This document shows positions 49,942-56,816 of a DNA stretch of 64,000 bases, one piece after another. The stretch is from Bacillota bacterium (lineage in GTDB: Bacteria > Bacillota > Clostridia > Oscillospirales > Acutalibacteraceae). The notes under the pieces are model-generated. The model worked only from the letters and a program-made list of their open reading frames with translations. It was not told where the DNA came from and did not search any database. The translations under genes were made by a program, and so were the position numbers. How positions within the stretch are numbered: position 1 is the first letter of the stretch; the number at the start of each line of letters is the position of its first letter. The stretch covers positions 1 to 64,000 of the forward strand of contig JAEZGM010000007.1 in assembly GCA_023416955.1 (NCBI GenBank), in the 5' to 3' direction.

Positions 49942-50034
49942 AGGTAAACGATGATTAAGTCGCTAGACAGCAATTCGAAGCCGCGAAAATACTGGACTGA
50001 GCGGCTTCAGAATTGCTTTAATCAACGGTTACCT
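49942..50034. repeat. 93-bp inverted repeat between T-box and trpX-like gene
   Basis: Outer arms AGGTAAACGATGATTAA and TTAATCAACGGTTACCT pair at 15 of 17 positions, and inner arms AGCAATTCGAAGCCGC and GCGGCTTCAGAATTGCT pair with one bulge. Each end is bounded by TA (TA|GG...CC|TA), as in the M family, but the interior is different. It may be a further MITE-type insertion. Next to it (49889-49939) an AT-rich stretch includes CTTGTTTGTAAATT, like an M end. Confidence 0.6.
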
Positions 50035-50098
50035 AGTAGTCTTCTTCCAGAAACGCGCTAAAATGCACGCTTTGCCATCGCCGCCGGGAATTCAACAT
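50033..50098 (-). CDS. Possible 21-aa leader peptide with one Trp codon
   Basis: ATG at 50098 follows AAGGAG at a normal spacing and reads 21 codons, including one Trp, to a TAG. The stop codon is formed at the edge of the 93-bp inverted repeat, so the frame may simply be interrupted by it. It lies between the T-box terminator and the first transporter gene. With one Trp codon it is not a classical attenuation peptide. Coding status is doubtful. Confidence 0.25.
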   Translation of the reverse strand: MLNSRRRWQSVHFSAFLEEDY

Positions 50099-50146
50099 CT
50101 GCGTTCACTCCTTAACTCGGTCTTGCGCAACCTTAAAATTAAAAAT

Positions 50147-50446
50147 AAAAAAAGCCCTTGCCCCTGAAAAACAGGGACAAGAGCATTCACTCCTGCGGTA
50201 CCACCCGGATTGGCGAAAAATCGCCCGCTTATTCCGCACACTGGGAGAAAGCACTCCGTGTATGTACGCTTCCTTGGTAACGGGTGAAGTTCCCGTCAAA
50301 CACTACTCGGCAGATGCCTTTCGTTTTGCCCTCATAAGTCCATTCAGCGCGCCACACCCCGCCGCAATCACACCGCCTGCGGCTCTCTTTGTGAATGATA
50401 TACCCGCCTACTACTCTCAATCACTGGTTTATTCTATGTATCTTTT
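50147..50446 (-). promoter_or_regulatory. T-box riboswitch with TGG (Trp) specifier
   Basis: On the minus strand: stem I elements (AGAGAGCCG, GGCGGGG), the specifier region GAA-TGG-ACTTATGAG with TGG at 50340-50342, the T-box core GGGTGGTACCGCAGG (about 50193-50207), then a terminator GCTCTTGTCCCTG against CAGGGGCAAGGGC and T7 (50147-50184). Uncharged tRNA-Trp should pair with the TGG and with the T-box bulge and prevent termination, raising expression of the downstream TrpXYZ-like importer. Confidence 0.9.
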
Positions 50447-50451
50447 AAGTT

Positions 50452-50480
50452 ATTATATGCAATCAAAAATGAAATGTCAA
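50452..50480 (-). promoter_or_regulatory. Promoter of T-box leader
   Basis: TTGACA, 17-bp spacer, TATAAT on the minus strand, immediately before the T-box leader. A consensus promoter, so control is left to the T-box. Confidence 0.92.
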
Positions 50481-50541
50481 GTAAAAGGAGCAGAAAGTTG
50501 CTTTTTGCTTTTTGAGAATTTCAGAAGTGAAATAAACAGAT

Positions 50542-50559
50542 AATGTAAAAAATTACATT
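50542..50559. promoter_or_regulatory. Palindrome upstream of cytidylate-kinase-like gene
   Basis: AATGTAAAAAATTACATT, a perfect palindrome apart from its centre, 78 bp before the GTG start of the next plus-strand gene. It may be an operator; the regulator is unknown. Confidence 0.45.
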
Positions 50560-50636
50560 GAAGTAGATAAAATTTTGGTAAAATACTAAGTTTTTTATTA
50601 TTTCCGCCGAAATAAACTTAGGAGGTGGCATTTTAA

Positions 50637-51257
50637 GTGAATACGATTTTTACGATTGAGCGTGAATTCGCCAGCGGCGGCCATGAAATAGGCAGGAAAC
50701 TTGCCGGGCAGCTGAACATCCCCTTTTATGATAGAAAAATCGTCCTCGGCGAGGTCAAAGAGCATGATATGAGCCAGGAACTGCGCAAAGCAGTGGCTGA
50801 AAGTGAAAACGGCGACATTTTAAAGTTGAAGCACGGTAATGCAGGACGCCTTTTGAATCCGAATACAGAGGAAGCAATCTACGCGGAATTGTTTCTTCTT
50901 CAGTCCCAGATCATCAAAAGAGCCGCACAGGAGGGCTCCTGCATTATTGTGGGCTGCTGCGCGGATTTTGTACTGCGTGAACGGGAAAATGTTTTCAGCG
51001 TTTTTATTCACGCCGATCAGTTTTCCAGAATGGAGCGCGCGGTGGAGGAATACGGGATGAATCCTGAATACGCGGCGGAGTATTTGGTGAAGCGAGACCA
51101 TCAGCGTGCCGATTACCGCTTACAGTTTACTGACCGCCAGTGGGCTGACCTCGAAAATTACTGCCTGACGGTTGACACGTCTTATATTGGCCCGGAACAG
51201 GCGGTCGGCCATATCTGCGGTGCGGCCGAAAAGCGGGTAGTCCGGTCGATTCGTTAA
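50637..51257 (+). CDS. Cytidylate kinase-like family protein
   Basis: 206 aa from a GTG behind GGAGGTGG. The N terminus FTIEREFASGGHEIGRKLA (about 5-23) is the P-loop variant of the cytidylate-kinase-like (AAA_26) family, followed by IPFYDRKIV and the adenine-lid region RDHQRADYRLQFTDR. Such proteins are common in Clostridia beside other genes and are distinct from the housekeeping Cmk; the nucleotide substrate is unknown. No operon partner. A promoter-like tract follows the palindrome at 50542. Confidence 0.88.
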   Translation: MNTIFTIEREFASGGHEIGRKLAGQLNIPFYDRKIVLGEVKEHDMSQELRKAVAESENGDILKLKHGNAGRLLNPNTEEAIYAELFLLQSQIIKRAAQEGSCIIVGCCADFVLRERENVFSVFIHADQFSRMERAVEEYGMNPEYAAEYLVKRDHQRADYRLQFTDRQWADLENYCLTVDTSYIGPEQAVGHICGAAEKRVVRSIR

Positions 51258-51392
51258 TTTTGAGCGAGAAAGACTTGTCTGAGAATTATTTTTTCCGTAT
51301 ATTTGAAGTGCATCATTGCGCCGCATGTTTGCGGCTATACGGGAAAATATAATATGAATCATTTATTTTGATTTTCGAGGTTTGCATGAATC

Positions 51393-51668
51393 ATGGATAA
51401 AGTATATGAATTTGACGCCGAAATTAGAAAAGTACCGGATATTGACGGTGCGTATGTTGAGATTCCGTTTGACGTCAAAGCGGAATTTGGAAAAGGACGG
51501 GTGCCCGTCAGCGCGACATTTGACGGCGAACCGTATGACGGAAGTCTGGTTCGTATGAAAACGCCCTGTCATATTCTCGGTATCCGCAAGGAGATACGGC
51601 AGAAAATCGGTAAGCAGCCGGGGGACACCGTACACGTCAGATTTACGGAACGAAGCGTTAAAAAATGA
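51393..51668 (+). CDS. DUF1905 domain protein
   Basis: 91 aa. DUF1905 pattern: FDAEIRKVPDIDGAYVEIPFD, then KGRVPVSATFDGEPYDGSLVRM and IRKEIRQKIGKQPGDTVHV (the latter two given in part). The fold is a small beta-barrel. No enzymatic function is known. A family A hairpin starts 1 nt after the stop codon. Confidence 0.9.
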   Translation: MDKVYEFDAEIRKVPDIDGAYVEIPFDVKAEFGKGRVPVSATFDGEPYDGSLVRMKTPCHILGIRKEIRQKIGKQPGDTVHVRFTERSVKK

Positions 51669-51669
51669 C

Positions 51670-51905
51670 AAAGAAGGGGATATAAAATGAATCAAAAATT
51701 CATTTTGTGTCCCCTTCTTTTACGGGAAAATTGCTTGTGGGTCTAATGATGACCCACATTTTGTATTTATCTTAGCGAAGATAAATACAAAACTGCAACT
51801 TTTCCGGCCTGGTTGTTGTATAGTCAGTTCATTTTAGAAAACATCCAAGAAAATGGAGATTGGCTTTGTTTTCAAATTAACTGACTATATTATGCAGCTG
51901 CATTT
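51670..51905 (+). repeat. Family A repeat, copy A6 with nested family B copy B3
   Basis: Hairpin AAAGAAGGGGATATAAAATG with CATTTTGTGTCCCCTTCTTT (51670-51721), then TACGGGAAAATTGCTTGTG, GGGTC/GACCC palindrome and TTTTGTATTTATCTT-AGCG-AAGATAAATAC, i.e. the site that is split by M copy c in A1. After TTCCGGCCTGGTTGTTG the 71-bp B3 element is inserted, and decayed tail sequence TTATGCAGCTGC follows, just before the amidase gene. Confidence 0.78.
51819..51889 (+). repeat. Family B repeat, copy B3 (71 bp)
   Basis: Starts TATAGTCAGTTCATTTTAG and ends CAAATTAACTGACTATA; terminal inverted repeats of 22-24 bp with few mismatches. The same length as B1. It is inserted in family A copy A6. Confidence 0.82.
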
Positions 51906-52397
51906 TCATTGGTACTGGCGTACACCCTGAATATGCAAAAAACGTATGGCTGACGCGGTGTAGCTGCTTAATGGGCGCATGTAGGCGTCGAAAGTGTGTG
52001 CCGCCACATAAACTTCATCGGGTGTAACACCTACGATGACGGGGGTGTGATAAAAATGCTCCTTCCCGTCGCCAAGTTGAAGGACATCGCCGGGTTCGAC
52101 GTGTGCGCGTTCCGTCTCAACCGCATACGGCCCGACACCTTTGTTGTTGACAATAAAATTATAAAAATACGGGACGCCGCTCCAGGAAGCCGTCCGACTC
52201 CCTCCGTTGACGTAGTACCAGCCCATCACGGGGGTAAAATTCATGACGCGGCTTCCCGCGAAAACACATTGTGAAGCGAAGTTTGTACAATCTCCGCCCA
52301 TGGTTTGAAAATCCATATAAGCCGGATTTCGTTTCAGCGCCCACTTGTTCGCGTAAGCAAGCACGTTTTCCCGCTGATAGGGCAGTTCGATCAGCAT
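51906..52397 (-). CDS. Amidase domain (Amidase_6) protein
   Basis: 163 aa from the ATG at 52397 (MLIELPYQRENVLAYANKWA), behind AGGAGG. The catalytic Cys is in MGGDCTNFASQCVFAG (about 32-47) and the His in AHVEPGDVLQLGDGKEHFYHTPVIVG (in part GKEHFYHTPVIVG). This is the Amidase_6 fold of putative cell-wall amidases. No signal peptide is visible, so it may act during sporulation in the mother cell or be exported otherwise. Single gene. Confidence 0.88.
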   Translation of the reverse strand: MLIELPYQRENVLAYANKWALKRNPAYMDFQTMGGDCTNFASQCVFAGSRVMNFTPVMGWYYVNGGSRTASWSGVPYFYNFIVNNKGVGPYAVETERAHVEPGDVLQLGDGKEHFYHTPVIVGVTPDEVYVAAHTFDAYMRPLSSYTASAIRFLHIQGVRQYQ

Positions 52398-52549
52398 GAA
52401 AAAAACCTCCTGTATTGAATCATACGCCATTTTATTATGCGGAAGTCTGCTGAGTGACAAAACAGGGCGGCAGCATTTAATTTTTTCTGTTTTGATTCGG
52501 ATAGAACGATATAAATTCCCAAAATCTCAATTTTATATTTGAGGCATGA

Positions 52550-52800
52550 TGAGGTTTTGCCCTCAGGCCGGGCGGGCCCATACTTTCGTTGCGGCCGAAA
52601 GTATGCAAAGGCCACAGTGCGCGCTCTGCGCACACGAGGGGGACTTGAAAGGCCAAGGGAGGGCTCCATAAATCCCCCCTGCACCCCCGAGTATCCCCAA
52701 GGGGCTGCTGGGGGGCGGGTTCCTTCGTGGTTTTCATGGACGAGGGAGACGGCGCTCTCTACTCCGCCAGATTGGGAGTTTTCATGGACGGAAACTTCTT
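52550..52800. other. GC-rich, hairpin-laden non-coding block
   Basis: A 250-bp block rich in C and G runs within a 563-bp gap (52398-52960). It contains a perfect hairpin CATACTTTCG-TTGCGG-CCGAAAGTATG without the last base pair, a GCGCGCTCTGCGC stretch, CCCCCTGCACCCCCG and a repeated GTTTTCATGGACG (two copies). Several frames are open but show no protein-like composition. Similar blocks are known to me from Oscillospiraceae, but this is a memory, not a check. Confidence 0.45.
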
Positions 52801-52960
52801 AAAGTTTCTATTGCTTTCAAAACAATGGAATTGACCTGTTTTGTCATAAAAATAAATGCCGCTGTCCTGAATGGGAACATCTTCGTAATATCTTTATTTC
52901 AGCTAATATGCTATACTAAACAAAAAGTGATTTCGTATCTTAATGAGGAGTATTTTTCAT

Positions 52961-53173
52961 ATGGACGGAAAAATAAGAAGCAATATTCACATCGGCGCCG
53001 TGGTTGACATTGTGCTGAAAAAAGACCAGCCGACCGGGCAATTGACGCGCGGTCATGTCAAACGGATTTTGACCAACAGCCCCACCCACCCGCACGGTAT
53101 TAAGGTGATGCTTACAGAGGACGATCTGGTCGGGCGGGTACAAGTCATTGTGGAAGATGTGCCGAAAGACTGA
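52961..53173 (+). CDS. YwbE family protein
   Basis: 70 aa from the ATG at 52961, behind GAGGAG. It matches YwbE along its length: VVDIVLKKDQPTGQLTRGHVKRILT and HPHGIKVMLTEDDLVGRVQVI (shown in part by VVDIVLKKDQPTGQLT and HPHGIKVML). The fold is probably a small KOW-like barrel; function is unknown. The methionine sulfoxide reductase gene starts 18 bp downstream, so they are likely cotranscribed. Confidence 0.9.
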   Translation: MDGKIRSNIHIGAVVDIVLKKDQPTGQLTRGHVKRILTNSPTHPHGIKVMLTEDDLVGRVQVIVEDVPKD

Positions 53174-53191
53174 ATTACGGGAGGAAATACA

Positions 53192-53686
53192 ATGGAGCAG
53201 ATAAATTCCATTTACCCCGAAGACAGAACAGAACGTTACGCGCTGCTTCAGGCGCAGACGAAAGCGTTGTTGGAGGGCGAAACCGACCTGATCGCGAATA
53301 TGGCGAACGCTTCCGCGCTGCTCTACGGCGCGCTGCCGGACATTAACTGGGTTGGATTTTACCGGATGAAAAACGGCGAGCTGCTGCTCGGTCCGTTTCA
53401 GGGGAAAACGGCTTGTGTGCATATTGCGGTCGGCAGGGGCGTGTGCGGAACCGCTATAGTGAAAAACGCGACGCAGTTGGTGGAAAATGTTCACGAGTTT
53501 CCGGGGCATATCGCCTGTGACAGCGATTCCGCTTCCGAAGTTGTGGTTCCTCTGCGTAAGGACGGAATCCCTGTCGCCGTGCTGGACATTGACAGCCCAA
53601 CCGTGGCCCGCTTCGACAAAGAAGACGTGCAGGCGCTGGAGCAAATTGCCGCGTTAATTGAATCGGCATGTGACTGGCAGGAATAA
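53192..53686 (+). CDS. msrC: Free methionine-(R)-sulfoxide reductase (GAF domain)
   Basis: 164 aa. A GAF domain with the three conserved Cys of the fRMsr family at the right spacing: ACVHIAVGRGVCG (10 residues between the first two), and CDSDS 24 residues later. WVGFYR and IPVAVLDIDSP further match YebR/YtsP. It reduces free methionine-R-sulfoxide with thioredoxin in the cytosol. It is coupled to ywbE and followed by a terminator. Confidence 0.92.
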   Translation: MEQINSIYPEDRTERYALLQAQTKALLEGETDLIANMANASALLYGALPDINWVGFYRMKNGELLLGPFQGKTACVHIAVGRGVCGTAIVKNATQLVENVHEFPGHIACDSDSASEVVVPLRKDGIPVAVLDIDSPTVARFDKEDVQALEQIAALIESACDWQE

Positions 53687-53700
53687 AAAACAGCAAAAAG

Positions 53701-53745
53701 AAACGCATTCAAGCGGGCAAAGCCGCCCGACGAATGCGTTTTTTA
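53701..53745 (+). terminator. Terminator after methionine sulfoxide reductase gene
   Basis: AAACGCATTC with GAATGCGTTT around an inner GCGGGC/GCCCGC-type stem, ending TTTTTTATT. Confidence 0.87.
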
Positions 53746-53824
53746 TTAAAGTCAATTACGATTCAAAACCTTCGCCTTTAGGAGAATTTCGTTTTCAAAC
53801 AGAAAACAAAATTGGTTTTACCTA

Positions 53825-53929
53825 GGTCTTGTTTGCAAATTGAACTATTAGCAAATTCACTCAATTGAACCATTCTATGTTGATATATTAGTGGATTCGC
53901 ACGATATTTACCATTTTACAAACAAGCCC
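53825..53929 (+). repeat. Family M repeat, copy e (105 bp)
   Basis: Starts GGTCTTGTTTGCAAA after TA, ends TTTACAAACAAGCCC followed by GA. It and copy f share their right halves almost exactly, together with 55-60 bp beyond the end (TTTGAATTTGAG hairpin and CATCGGCTT), so they are parts of a longer duplicated unit. Confidence 0.82.
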
Positions 53930-53982
53930 GAGTTTGAATTTGAGCGGTGTTCTTTAGCCTCAAATTTAAATCATCGGCTTTC

Positions 53983-54171
53983 CTATAAAATTGCAGAACC
54001 GGTTTTGTCTTCTAATTTCAGCTGTGCTACGAGAGCCTGCATTTCATCAAAAGAACGCACATCGCTGGCCTCTACTTTTTGTTGAATGTTCTCCGGCAGC
54101 GAGTGAAAAAACTCGTAGCTCGTCAAATCCTGATCCAGCATATCGGACAGGCATAAATGAACTGTTTCCAT
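53983..54171 (-). CDS. Small acidic hypothetical protein
   Basis: 62 aa, no recognised family. The sequence (FFHSLPENIQQKVEASDVRSF, shown in part as FFHSLPENIQQKV) resembles short clostridial proteins with a helical, acidic design. ATG follows GGGGTGAT at 8-9 nt. The 3' end lies at the edge of the duplicated segment of M copy e. It precedes by position, on the same strand, a four-helix membrane protein gene located upstream (54233-54625), 61 bp away. Confidence 0.55.
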   Translation of the reverse strand: METVHLCLSDMLDQDLTSYEFFHSLPENIQQKVEASDVRSFDEMQALVAQLKLEDKTGSAIL

Positions 54172-54232
54172 ATTATCACCCCGTTATAGTGTATGTGTAA
54201 TCAGGGGTAATTACAGGTGGAAATTAATGCCC

Positions 54233-54625
54233 TTATTTTTCGTTCTTTCCGCGCAGGCGAAAATAGATCCATCGCCCGGCCTGCAAAACAATGCCTACAC
54301 TCAAACTGACGCCGACCCAGACAAACAGGGTGTAAAATCCCGCCAAATCCTCCCAACCGCTCATTCCGATCCAAAACACGCGGTACATCAGCCCAAAGCC
54401 CACGACAAGTCCTATGATCAGCGACGCGCTGATCATTTTCAAACGGAATAGATATAATACGGCGGCAAGCGCGCCGAACAGAATTCCGAACACGGCAAAA
54501 GCAAAAATATTACGGGGAAGCAGGATGCTGCCCAAAATGAATTTTACTCCAACGAAGAAAGCGAGAAACGACAGCGCGGCTGTGACCGCCCAAATAGTCC
54601 AGAATATCCGCTTTGAGCCATGCAT
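54233..54625 (-). CDS. Hypothetical four-helix membrane protein
   Basis: 130 aa. Four hydrophobic helices are predicted (about 8-28, 38-60, 64-84, 98-118) with a short Arg/Lys-rich C terminus. No motif is recognised. It is followed on the minus strand by the 62-aa gene. The pair sits between two directly repeated M-family segments (copies e and f). An envelope role can only be guessed. Confidence 0.6.
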   Translation of the reverse strand: MHGSKRIFWTIWAVTAALSFLAFFVGVKFILGSILLPRNIFAFAVFGILFGALAAVLYLFRLKMISASLIIGLVVGFGLMYRVFWIGMSGWEDLAGFYTLFVWVGVSLSVGIVLQAGRWIYFRLRGKNEK

Positions 54626-54654
54626 GGCGATTCCTTCTTTCTTTTTTCATTCTG

Positions 54655-54756
54655 TGGTTTTTCTATCTGAACTCTTAGCAAATTCACTCAATTGCACCAT
54701 TCTATGTTGATATATTAGTGGATTCGCACGATATTTACCATTTTACAAACAAGCCC
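54655..54756 (+). repeat. Family M repeat, copy f (left end missing)
   Basis: Begins inside the element (TTTTTCTATCTGAACTC), so the GGTCTTG end is absent, and ends TTTACAAACAAGCCC followed by TA. Right half and 55-60 bp beyond match copy e; a hairpin of GTTTGAATTCGAG and CTCAAATTCAAAC follows, then CCATCG...CGATGG. On the minus strand these hairpins follow the alpha/beta hydrolase gene and may end its transcript. Confidence 0.72.
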
Positions 54757-54884
54757 TAGTTTGAATTCGAGCGGCGTTCTTTAGCCTCAAATTCAAACCA
54801 TCGGCTTCAGACGATGGTAATTGATTTTATAATTTCATTATACACGGAAAAATCATTGACTATACATGATGAATTTTTAGATTA

Positions 54885-55694
54885 TCAGCCATTCAAGAAA
54901 GAGATTAATGTGCTGTTAAAACTTTCTAATTCGTCATAAAAAACGCCGTGACCGCTTTGATCAAAACGGAAAAGCTGTGATCCGGGAATGCCTTTGCTGA
55001 TTTCCACAGGAAGGGGATACGGGCATATTTTATCCAGCGCACCATAGAAAATGCCGGTGGGAACATGAATTTTCGGAAGATCCTGCCGCAGATCCTCATC
55101 GCGCAGGGATTCCAGCAGATGTATGGTGCTATAGCCCGGCGCCACATAGCTGAGCGAGCTGAACCAGCGGGAAAAGCTTTCGGTTACTCTCGTGGCAAAA
55201 AAGTTTCTGCCAAACTCCTCCAGCATCTGCGGGCGGTTGCGGGCGGTCTGGGCAATCATCGCGTTAACGGCCTGTCTGGTCATGCCGTAGGGGAAATTCG
55301 GGCGCTGTGTAAATGACGGCGCCGCCGCGGAAACCAAAATTAATTTCGAAACGCGGAAGCCGCGGTACCGCACCATGTACCGAATTGAAATTGCACCGCC
55401 CACGGAGAAACCGAGCAGCGTGATCTGTGTTACGTTGAGCGAACGTATTACTTCGTAAACGTCATCAGCCATGCGGTCGTAGTCGTAGCCGTCCCAGGGC
55501 GCGTCACTACTGCCAAATCCGCGAAGGTCAATGGAAATGCAGCGGTAGCCAAGCTGAGGGAGTACATTCAGCTGGTATTCAAACATATTGTGGTTAACAG
55601 GCCAGCCGTGAATGAGAAAAACAGTTTTCTTGCCTTGCGGGTTCAGGTCATACACTGCGATCCGTACATCGCGGTCTGTTTTTATATAGTACAT
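54885..55694 (-). CDS. Alpha/beta hydrolase
   Basis: 269 aa from the ATG at 55694 (MYYIKTDRDVRIAVYD), at 9 nt from GGAGG; ATGs 2 and 13 codons earlier have poorer spacing. Oxyanion HG is in FLIHGWPVNHN; the nucleophile Ser in LLGFSVGGAIS (about 95-105); Asp in GALDKICP; His in QSGHGVF. A typical cytosolic esterase, lipase-like or haloperoxidase-like fold; the substrate is unknown. Single gene, divergent from the AEC transporter. Confidence 0.9.
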   Translation of the reverse strand: MYYIKTDRDVRIAVYDLNPQGKKTVFLIHGWPVNHNMFEYQLNVLPQLGYRCISIDLRGFGSSDAPWDGYDYDRMADDVYEVIRSLNVTQITLLGFSVGGAISIRYMVRYRGFRVSKLILVSAAAPSFTQRPNFPYGMTRQAVNAMIAQTARNRPQMLEEFGRNFFATRVTESFSRWFSSLSYVAPGYSTIHLLESLRDEDLRQDLPKIHVPTGIFYGALDKICPYPLPVEISKGIPGSQLFRFDQSGHGVFYDELESFNSTLISFLNG

Positions 55695-55895
55695 TTCCAT
55701 GCACCTCCGCCTTATTTTATGTTGTGCATACATTTGGTAGAACTTGATAGAGGTACTTTAGCGAATCATCACATTGACAACCCCAGTATGTTCCTCTATA
55801 CTTTTAATCAATTCGCTGCTTTCGGCGGAAATAGGGCGCGGAAAAAGTCCTGCTGTTCCTTTTCCAAACCTATAAATGGATGGGGTATACAGCGC

Positions 55896-56816
55896 ATGTT
55901 TGATTCCGTACTAAGTGTGGCCAGCAGGGTTTTGATTCTCTTTATTATGATTGCCGTGGGTTATGTTCTGAGCAAAACGGGTTCTATTACAAAGCGGGGC
56001 GCGCAGCAAATCAATTTTATTTTGTTTTATGTCGTGACTCCTACACTGATAATTTCCTCTTTACAGGGAATGATTGGGCGTGTCAGCCTGACAAATTTGC
56101 TTATGGCGGGCGGTCTTGCCGTTGTTTGCATGCTGATCGGTATTGTGATTTCCAAATTCTTTTTTCGAAACAGTATTTACGAGAGAAAGAAAGTGCTTCG
56201 ATTCGCCTGCGTTTATTCCAACTGCGCATATATGGGTATTCCGCTGGCACAGGGAGTCGCGGGTGATTCCGGTGTGGCCTATGCTTCCATGTTTATCGTG
56301 GTATTCAATCTTTTTGTCTGGACGCATGGTTACGCATGCATGAGCAATATGCATGGCTTTAGCTGGAAGAAAATTGTGACCAATCCCGGTTTGATCGGTA
56401 TCGTAATAGGCCTTCCGCTTTTTGCGTTTTCCATACGTCTCCCCGAAGTACTGAATTCACCCATGGGCTCCTTTGCTTCTTTGAATACGCCGCTTGCCAT
56501 GATCGTCGTCGGCTGTTACATAGCTCGGGTAAGTATTAAGGAATTGTTTGAAGATACATCCCTTTATTTGATGTCGGTAGTTCGTCTGGTTTTGATTCCG
56601 CTCGTGAGCTTTGCCGTGCTTTATTTGCTCCACGTGGATAAAACGATCGCGACCACCGTTCTGATTCTCTGTGCCGCGCCGCCGGCGGCAACCACGGCGA
56701 TGTTTGCCGCACAGTTCGGCGGCGACGCAAAGCTCGCTTCGAAATCCGTTGCGATTGCAACGCTGTTTTCTATGATTACCATGCCGGTGTTTATTCTGCT
56801 GGCAAAACTGTTTTAA
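55896..56816 (+). CDS. AEC family transporter (auxin efflux carrier-like)
   Basis: 306 aa from the ATG at 55896, with GGATGGGG upstream; the frame is open further 5' but without protein character. Ten helices are predicted in two halves of five. Family markers: GYVLSKTGSITKRGAQQINFILF (in part GAQQINFILF), NCAYMGIPLA and AAPPAATTAMFAAQFGGD. Family members export organic acids such as malate. The stop TAA is supplied by the edge of family A repeat A7. No neighbouring partner. Confidence 0.9.
   Translation: MFDSVLSVASRVLILFIMIAVGYVLSKTGSITKRGAQQINFILFYVVTPTLIISSLQGMIGRVSLTNLLMAGGLAVVCMLIGIVISKFFFRNSIYERKKVLRFACVYSNCAYMGIPLAQGVAGDSGVAYASMFIVVFNLFVWTHGYACMSNMHGFSWKKIVTNPGLIGIVIGLPLFAFSIRLPEVLNSPMGSFASLNTPLAMIVVGCYIARVSIKELFEDTSLYLMSVVRLVLIPLVSFAVLYLLHVDKTIATTVLILCAAPPAATTAMFAAQFGGDAKLASKSVAIATLFSMITMPVFILLAKLF

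Noticed and set aside
50033..50098. Classical tryptophan attenuation peptide
   Set aside because: Only one Trp codon and no terminator/antiterminator pair tied to it; the T-box already provides tryptophan control. Kept only as a low-confidence ORF.
12631..54756. A transposase for the repeat families in this window
   Set aside because: No DDE/DDD, HUH or serine recombinase-like protein was found among the genes here.
55590..55895. 102-residue N-terminal extension of the AEC transporter
   Set aside because: It lies over the start region of the divergent hydrolase gene and has no membrane-protein character; the ATG at 55896 has a ribosome site and fits the family.
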